Assembly (NCBI RefSeq): GCF_019704555.1
Contig: NZ_AP024745.1
Location: forward strand, 62,001 to 126,000
Direction: 5' to 3'
DNA: 64,000 nt
From: Actinoplanes sp. L3-i22
Lineage (GTDB): Bacteria > Actinomycetota > Actinomycetes > Mycobacteriales > Micromonosporaceae
In this document: positions 57,560 to 64,000 of the stretch, one piece after another
How positions within the stretch are numbered: position 1 is the stretch's first letter
Layout of the letters: each line of letters starts with the position of its first letter
Made by a program: the position numbers and the translations under genes
The notes under the pieces: model-generated
What the model saw: only the letters and a program-made list of their open reading frames with translations
The model's database searches: none
What the model was told of the DNA's origin: nothing

Positions 57560-58747
57560 CTATGCGGTCAGTGCCGTCATCGCTTCGTCGATCGAGTCGG
57601 TGACCACGATCAGCCCGGACTGGTCGCCGTGCGGCGAGCGGGCCAGCAGCGTGCTCAGCAGCTCCACCACCGGGAGCTTGGCCCAGTGGTCGGAGCCGAG
57701 GAAGACGAACGCCCCGGACGGCCCGTCGGTCTGGTAGAACGTCTTCGTCGCGGCCTGGAACACCTCCTGCACGGTGCCGGCCCAGCCGGGCGCGAAGACG
57801 ATCCCGCCGCGGGACAGGCGCAGGATCGAGTCCTCCCGGACGGCGTTGGAGAAGTACTTGCCGATCTGGCCGGCGAACAGGTTGGCCGGCTCGTGACCGT
57901 AGAGCCAGGTCGGCAGCGCCAGCCCGCCGTACCGGAGCCGGTCGGCCAGGTCGACGGCCGGCAGCGGGTAGGTCGCCCGGACACCCAGCGCCGCCGCGGT
58001 GTACGGATCGTGGTCCAGGAAGTGCGGCGCGGCCGCCAGCAGGTCGATCGCCGCGTCCAGCTCCCGCTCGCTCCGGGAGGCGAAGTACGCCCCCAGGTTG
58101 GCCGCCTCCATCACGCCGGGCCCGCCACCGGTCACGATCAGCCGGTTGCCCTTGGCCAGCCGCCGGGTCAGCGTCGCGGCCATCCGGAACGCCTCCGAGC
58201 CACGGGGCTCGGCGTGCCCGCCCATGATTCCGACCGCGCCCGCGGTGCCGTGCGACGTCGCCCACGCGGACAGCGCCTTGCCCAGCGCGTTGTCGATCCC
58301 GGCGTCGTGCAGCCGCTGGGCGACCGCCTCGCGGACGTCCGGAACCGCCCCGCCCCGGGCCACGAAGTGCTGGTAGACGACGGTGTCGTACATGCCGGCG
58401 AAGCCGCCCTCGTCGAACCCGGCGGCCAGGTCCTCCGGGGTGTAGAGCAGCGCGGGATGCGTCGGGTACGGCAGCGTGCGGAACGGCGGGACCACGTGCG
58501 CGCCCCGCCGGATCAGGTCGATCTCCACCTCGGGCGAGACGATCCGGCACCCGACGAACAGGGTGTCGCGCACGTCGACGGAGGCGAGGTCGGGCGGGTT
58601 CCGGTCGAGCCGCAGACCGAGAACGATCAGTCCGGCCAGGCTGTTCCGGACGAGGTGGGAATCGAGCTCTTCACGAGACTCGATCTCGAACGCGGTCGCG
58701 TCGAACGGCACGTCGCCGCCGAGCACCGGTTGCAGGGGATCGGGCAT
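57560..58747 (-). CDS. LOG-like Rossmann-fold nucleotide-binding protein
   Basis: 395 residues from ATG 58747. Residues 1-150 are an N-terminal extension of mixed strands. Residues about 170-390 form the LOG/MoCo-carrier-like Rossmann domain, GAVGIMGGHAEPRGSEAFRM, RLIVTGGGPGVMEAANLGAY and a variant of the PGGxGTxxE motif, PGWAGTVQEVF. Classic LOG proteins hydrolyse nucleoside monophosphates to base and ribose-5-phosphate; the changed motif leaves activity uncertain. It is divergent from the ADP-ribosylglycohydrolase gene across 88 bp. Confidence 0.8.
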   Translation of the reverse strand: MPDPLQPVLGGDVPFDATAFEIESREELDSHLVRNSLAGLIVLGLRLDRNPPDLASVDVRDTLFVGCRIVSPEVEIDLIRRGAHVVPPFRTLPYPTHPALLYTPEDLAAGFDEGGFAGMYDTVVYQHFVARGGAVPDVREAVAQRLHDAGIDNALGKALSAWATSHGTAGAVGIMGGHAEPRGSEAFRMAATLTRRLAKGNRLIVTGGGPGVMEAANLGAYFASRSERELDAAIDLLAAAPHFLDHDPYTAAALGVRATYPLPAVDLADRLRYGGLALPTWLYGHEPANLFAGQIGKYFSNAVREDSILRLSRGGIVFAPGWAGTVQEVFQAATKTFYQTDGPSGAFVFLGSDHWAKLPVVELLSTLLARSPHGDQSGLIVVTDSIDEAMTALTA

Positions 58748-58835
58748 GGGTACATGGTGCGCCGCTCGGGCCAGGGCCGGACGCACACCCCGACCGTTGA
58801 TGCGCGATGAACAACCGGGAACCTAGAGTTGCACC

Positions 58836-59825
58836 ATGCGTGCTGCGTCGGGATCGATGTTCGGGTTGGCCTACGGCGACTCCCTCGGCAAACCCACCGA
58901 GTTCATGGACTACCCGGCGATCGTCTCCCGCTACGGCCCGGCCGGCCCGCGGCAGCTGCACGGCGAGCCGGCCCTGGTCACCGACGACACCCAGATGGCG
59001 CTCGCGGTCGGTGAGTCGCTGCTCGAGGTGCGCGACCCGGACGCCGAGCGGCTCGAACCGGTGCTCCGCCGCCGGTTCCTGGCCTGGGCGTACAGCCCGG
59101 AGAACGACCGCGCGCCGGGGATGACCTGCCTGCGCGCGATCGGTGCGCTGGCCGAGGGCGGCCCGTGGGTCGAGGCGACCCAGGCCGGTTCCAAGGGCTG
59201 CGGGGCGAACATGCGGGTCACCCCGGTCGGCCTGGTTCCCGGGTTCTCCGACGATCAGCGCGCCGGGGTGGCGCAGTTCCAGGCGGCCCTGACGCACGGG
59301 CACCCCACCGCGCTTGCGGCGAGCGAGCTCACCGCGTACGCGGTGCATTGGCTTCGCGGCGGCCTCGCGCCGGCGGACCTCCTGGCCGCCCTCCGCGACC
59401 GCTGCGATGAGCAGCGAAAAATTTATCGGGGGGACTGGCTCGGCGAACTTTGGCGCCGCCCGATGGTCGACTCGCCGGAGGAATTCATCGCGCGCGGCTG
59501 GGACGAGACCGCGGCCGCGCTGGACAAGGCGGCCGCGGGCCTCGCCGCCGGGCAGTTCGAGGGCGATCCGTGCCAGGTCACCGGCGGCGGCTGGATCGCC
59601 GAGGAGGCGCTGGCCGGCGCGCTCTACTGCTACCTGATCTCGCCGGACGAGCCGGTCACGGTCCTCGGCCGGGCCGCCGCGTCCTCCGGCGACTCGGACT
59701 CGATCGCCTGTCTGGCCGGTGCGTTCGCGGGCGCGGCGCTCGGCCTGGGCGCCTGGCCGGCCGGCTGGCAGACCCAGATCGAGTACGCCGATCGCCTGGT
59801 CAAACTGGGCACGGCCTGGGACTGA
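58836..59825 (+). CDS. ADP-ribosylglycohydrolase family protein
   Basis: 329 residues. GSMFGLAYGDSLGKPTEFMD opens the all-helical fold; VTDDTQMALAVGESLL carries the Mg-binding Thr/Asp/Asp cluster, and SSGDSDSIACLAGAFAGAAL the second metal site (DSDS). These residues are complete, so catalysis is likely: removal of ADP-ribose from proteins or from ADP-ribosylated nucleic acid or small molecules. The substrate is not known. The DUF3151 gene follows 35 bases later and may be cotranscribed. Confidence 0.92.
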   Translation: MRAASGSMFGLAYGDSLGKPTEFMDYPAIVSRYGPAGPRQLHGEPALVTDDTQMALAVGESLLEVRDPDAERLEPVLRRRFLAWAYSPENDRAPGMTCLRAIGALAEGGPWVEATQAGSKGCGANMRVTPVGLVPGFSDDQRAGVAQFQAALTHGHPTALAASELTAYAVHWLRGGLAPADLLAALRDRCDEQRKIYRGDWLGELWRRPMVDSPEEFIARGWDETAAALDKAAAGLAAGQFEGDPCQVTGGGWIAEEALAGALYCYLISPDEPVTVLGRAAASSGDSDSIACLAGAFAGAALGLGAWPAGWQTQIEYADRLVKLGTAWD

Positions 59826-59860
59826 AACACAACGCCGGGGGCAGCGGGTTGAATGGGGGC

Positions 59861-60283
59861 ATGCAGAACCTCCTTCCCGAGCCGCCGGCCACTCGACTTC
59901 CGGCCGACGCCGACGCCGACCAGGCCCTCGCCGCCGCCGCGACCGCCGGTACCGACGAGGCGTTCAAGGCGGTCGCGGCCAAGTTTCCGTCCTACAGCGC
60001 GGCGTGGGCCCCGCTGGCCGCCAACGCTCTCGCCGCCGGCGAGCCGGTGACCGCTTACGCCTATGCCCGCACGGGTTACCACCGCGGCCTGGACGCGCTG
60101 CGCCGCAACGGGTGGAAGGGCCACGGCCCGGTGCCCTGGGCGCACGAGGCGAACCAGGGCTTCCTCCGCTGCCTGCACGCGCTGTCGCAGGCGGCCGCGA
60201 CGATCGGGGAGGCCGACGAGGCGGCCCGATGCGCTCAGTTCCTGCGGGACAGTGACCCGGCCGCGGCCGACGCCCTGACCTGA
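59861..60283 (+). CDS. DUF3151 family protein
   Basis: 140 residues from ATG. The family signature is PVTAYAYARTGYHRGLDALR followed by NGWKGHGPVPWAHEANQGFL, almost identical to that in other actinobacteria. The protein is soluble and mostly helical, perhaps TPR-like. Function unknown. The gene ends before a long perfect hairpin. Confidence 0.93.
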   Translation: MQNLLPEPPATRLPADADADQALAAAATAGTDEAFKAVAAKFPSYSAAWAPLAANALAAGEPVTAYAYARTGYHRGLDALRRNGWKGHGPVPWAHEANQGFLRCLHALSQAAATIGEADEAARCAQFLRDSDPAAADALT

Positions 60284-60296
60284 ATCCGGTCCTGAG

Positions 60297-60339
60297 TCGC
60301 GCGTGACCCTCGTCCACATGTGATGAGGGTCACGCGCGA
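60297..60339. terminator. bidirectional hairpin terminator
   Basis: Perfect 15-bp stem TCGCGCGTGACCCTC/GAGGGTCACGCGCGA with a 13-nt loop, between the convergent DUF3151 and DAGK-like genes. Confidence 0.75.
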
Positions 60340-60353
60340 AGGTCCGAAAAGGA

Positions 60354-61304
60354 TCAGGCGTAGACCGCCCAGGCCCCCGCCTCGGTCCACCACGACTTCT
60401 TCCGGCTGGTCGACCCGGCCACCCCGTCGTCGAGGAACTGCAGCTCCCCCTCGCGCGGCAGCACGGACACCGCACGGCCACGGGCGCGACGGACCTCGAC
60501 CCGTACCCGAACGCCTTTTTTGAATCTCTGTTTGACGACGACCGGAACCGCGACCGCGACCTCGACCCGGCCGTCCTCGGGGTTTCCGTCGGCCAGCAGG
60601 CGGATCCCGTCGAACTCGGCGTAACCACCACCGTTGCCGACGACGCAGGCCAGGATCGGCTCCTCACCCTCGCTGAGGACGTGGTCGTCGACCTCGACCC
60701 GGCCCCGCCACGGCACCGCCGCGCCCTGCTCGTCCGAACCGCCGAGCAGCGCCCCGTCCAGGGTCACCGAGCCGCCGTCGTTGCGCAGCAGGTCGAGCCG
60801 GCGGGTCGAGCCGGCCAGCACGGCTTTCGCCACGTCGACCGGGGTCCGCGGCAGGCCCAGCTGAGCGGCCAGATCGTCCTTGTTGTCCGGATCGAGCGGC
60901 AGGATCGCCAGCGGCGGCAGATCCGGCACGGTCCGGTCCGCGGCCAGGTCGCCGGGGCGCTTGCTGGGCGCCGGCGCCCAGCGCCGCACCATCCGGCGGA
61001 CCACGGCGCGCAGCTGGGCGTCGCTCGCGCTGGCGATCACCAGGCGGAGATCGTCGGCGAAGGCCGGCCAGGTCAGGCCGTCCGCCCGGGCCGGGCCGTC
61101 GAACCGGGCCAGCACGGCGTCGATCTCCTGATCCGAGCCGGCCTGCACCGTCTCGACCTGGGCGCCGGCCTCGCGGAGCACATCCGCGCAGGCCAGCACC
61201 GGGGTGCGCGGCGTGGCGCAGACCGCGTTGCAGCCGCCGCAGCCGGATTCGGAGCCGCACGAGTCGCCCGACCCCTCGGCCAGGCTGAGGACCACCACGT
61301 CCAT
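60354..61304 (-). CDS. diacylglycerol-kinase-like protein, catalytic motif missing
   Basis: 316 residues. The region LPPLAILPLDPDNKDDLAAQ through RRLDLLRNDGGSVTLDGALL aligns with the DAGK catalytic fold (the LPxGTxNDLA motif and the following helix), and VEVAVAVPVVVKQRF to ARGRAVSVLP with the second domain. The GGDGT nucleotide-binding motif of this family is absent and the LPxGTxND motif is degenerate. The N terminus has Cys at 16, 22, 25 and 29, a possible metal site. A similar degenerate form is common in actinobacteria and often annotated as diacylglycerol kinase, but kinase activity is doubtful. purA is 3 bases upstream. Confidence 0.78.
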   Translation of the reverse strand: MDVVVLSLAEGSGDSCGSESGCGGCNAVCATPRTPVLACADVLREAGAQVETVQAGSDQEIDAVLARFDGPARADGLTWPAFADDLRLVIASASDAQLRAVVRRMVRRWAPAPSKRPGDLAADRTVPDLPPLAILPLDPDNKDDLAAQLGLPRTPVDVAKAVLAGSTRRLDLLRNDGGSVTLDGALLGGSDEQGAAVPWRGRVEVDDHVLSEGEEPILACVVGNGGGYAEFDGIRLLADGNPEDGRVEVAVAVPVVVKQRFKKGVRVRVEVRRARGRAVSVLPREGELQFLDDGVAGSTSRKKSWWTEAGAWAVYA

Positions 61305-61307
61305 GAC

Positions 61308-63922
<2,615 letters not shown>

Positions 63923-64000
63923 AACCTGCTTGGCGTACGGGGTGAAACCGCGCCCCGCCGCCCCTGAGCGCCACGCGGCCGGGCCCGGCACCGGGGCGGA

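Overview
This is a high-GC actinobacterial chromosome segment. The evidence is near-total G/C at third codon positions, frequent GTG starts, several apparently leaderless genes, a dnaK-grpE-dnaJ-hspR operon with HAIR operators, a single-polypeptide Dcd, and SigE-family, DUF3151 and DUF6458 proteins. The family mix and the many Pro/Gln/Gly-rich membrane proteins suggest Micromonosporaceae (Actinoplanes or a relative); that placement is inference. No prophage, insertion sequence, CRISPR array or biosynthetic cluster was seen. Most genes are housekeeping or conserved core.

Layout. 1-8 kb: the end of one CorC/HlyC-type membrane protein and a full paralogue, a secreted LamG-like protein, an ~81-bp imperfect tandem repeat array behind tRNA-Gly(CCC), a PPOX-fold gene with a perfect LexA-type box, dcd, a methyltransferase, a YcxB-like protein, a YciI protein, a phosphoribosyltransferase and a membrane SpoIIE/RsbU-type phosphatase. 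8-20 kb: a FadE5-like acyl-CoA dehydrogenase with two palindromes at its promoter, a secreted Ig-like protein, SixA-like phosphatase, DUF6458, hemolysin III, PxpA, a thioredoxin/NHL-propeller protein and a 1147-residue Pro-rich LppU-like membrane protein. 20-30 kb: a 2-oxoacid dehydrogenase E1a-E1b-E2 operon, a disordered membrane protein, an unknown gene and two overlapping dynamin-type GTPase genes.

30-41 kb: the chaperone block dnaK-grpE-dnaJ-hspR, with clpB nearby. HAIR operators stand before dnaK and clpB, so HspR encoded here probably represses both units. Between them lie a KhtTU-like K+/H+ antiporter pair and an MFS exporter. 41-48 kb: two tandem four-helix membrane proteins with very long Pro/Gly/Gln-rich tails, then about 1.6 kb of apparently non-coding, repeat-bearing sequence with weaker coding bias, then an ArsR regulator and a class II aldolase.

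48-64 kb: DedA; the hen1-pnkp RNA-repair operon; a divergent SigE-family sigma gene coupled to a gene whose product joins an anti-sigma-like N terminus to an LCP domain; class II fructose-bisphosphate aldolase; two tandem Gly/His-rich small membrane proteins; a LOG-like protein divergent from an ADP-ribosylglycohydrolase; DUF3151; a diacylglycerol-kinase-like protein lacking the usual GGDGT motif; and divergent purA and purD.

The most notable items are the Hen1-Pnkp cassette beside a sigma/LCP pair, the LexA-type box on a PPOX gene, the degenerate DAGK-like protein with a four-cysteine N terminus, the GC-rich hairpin between grpE and dnaJ, and the 81-bp repeat array. None amounts to a clearly new system on sequence alone.
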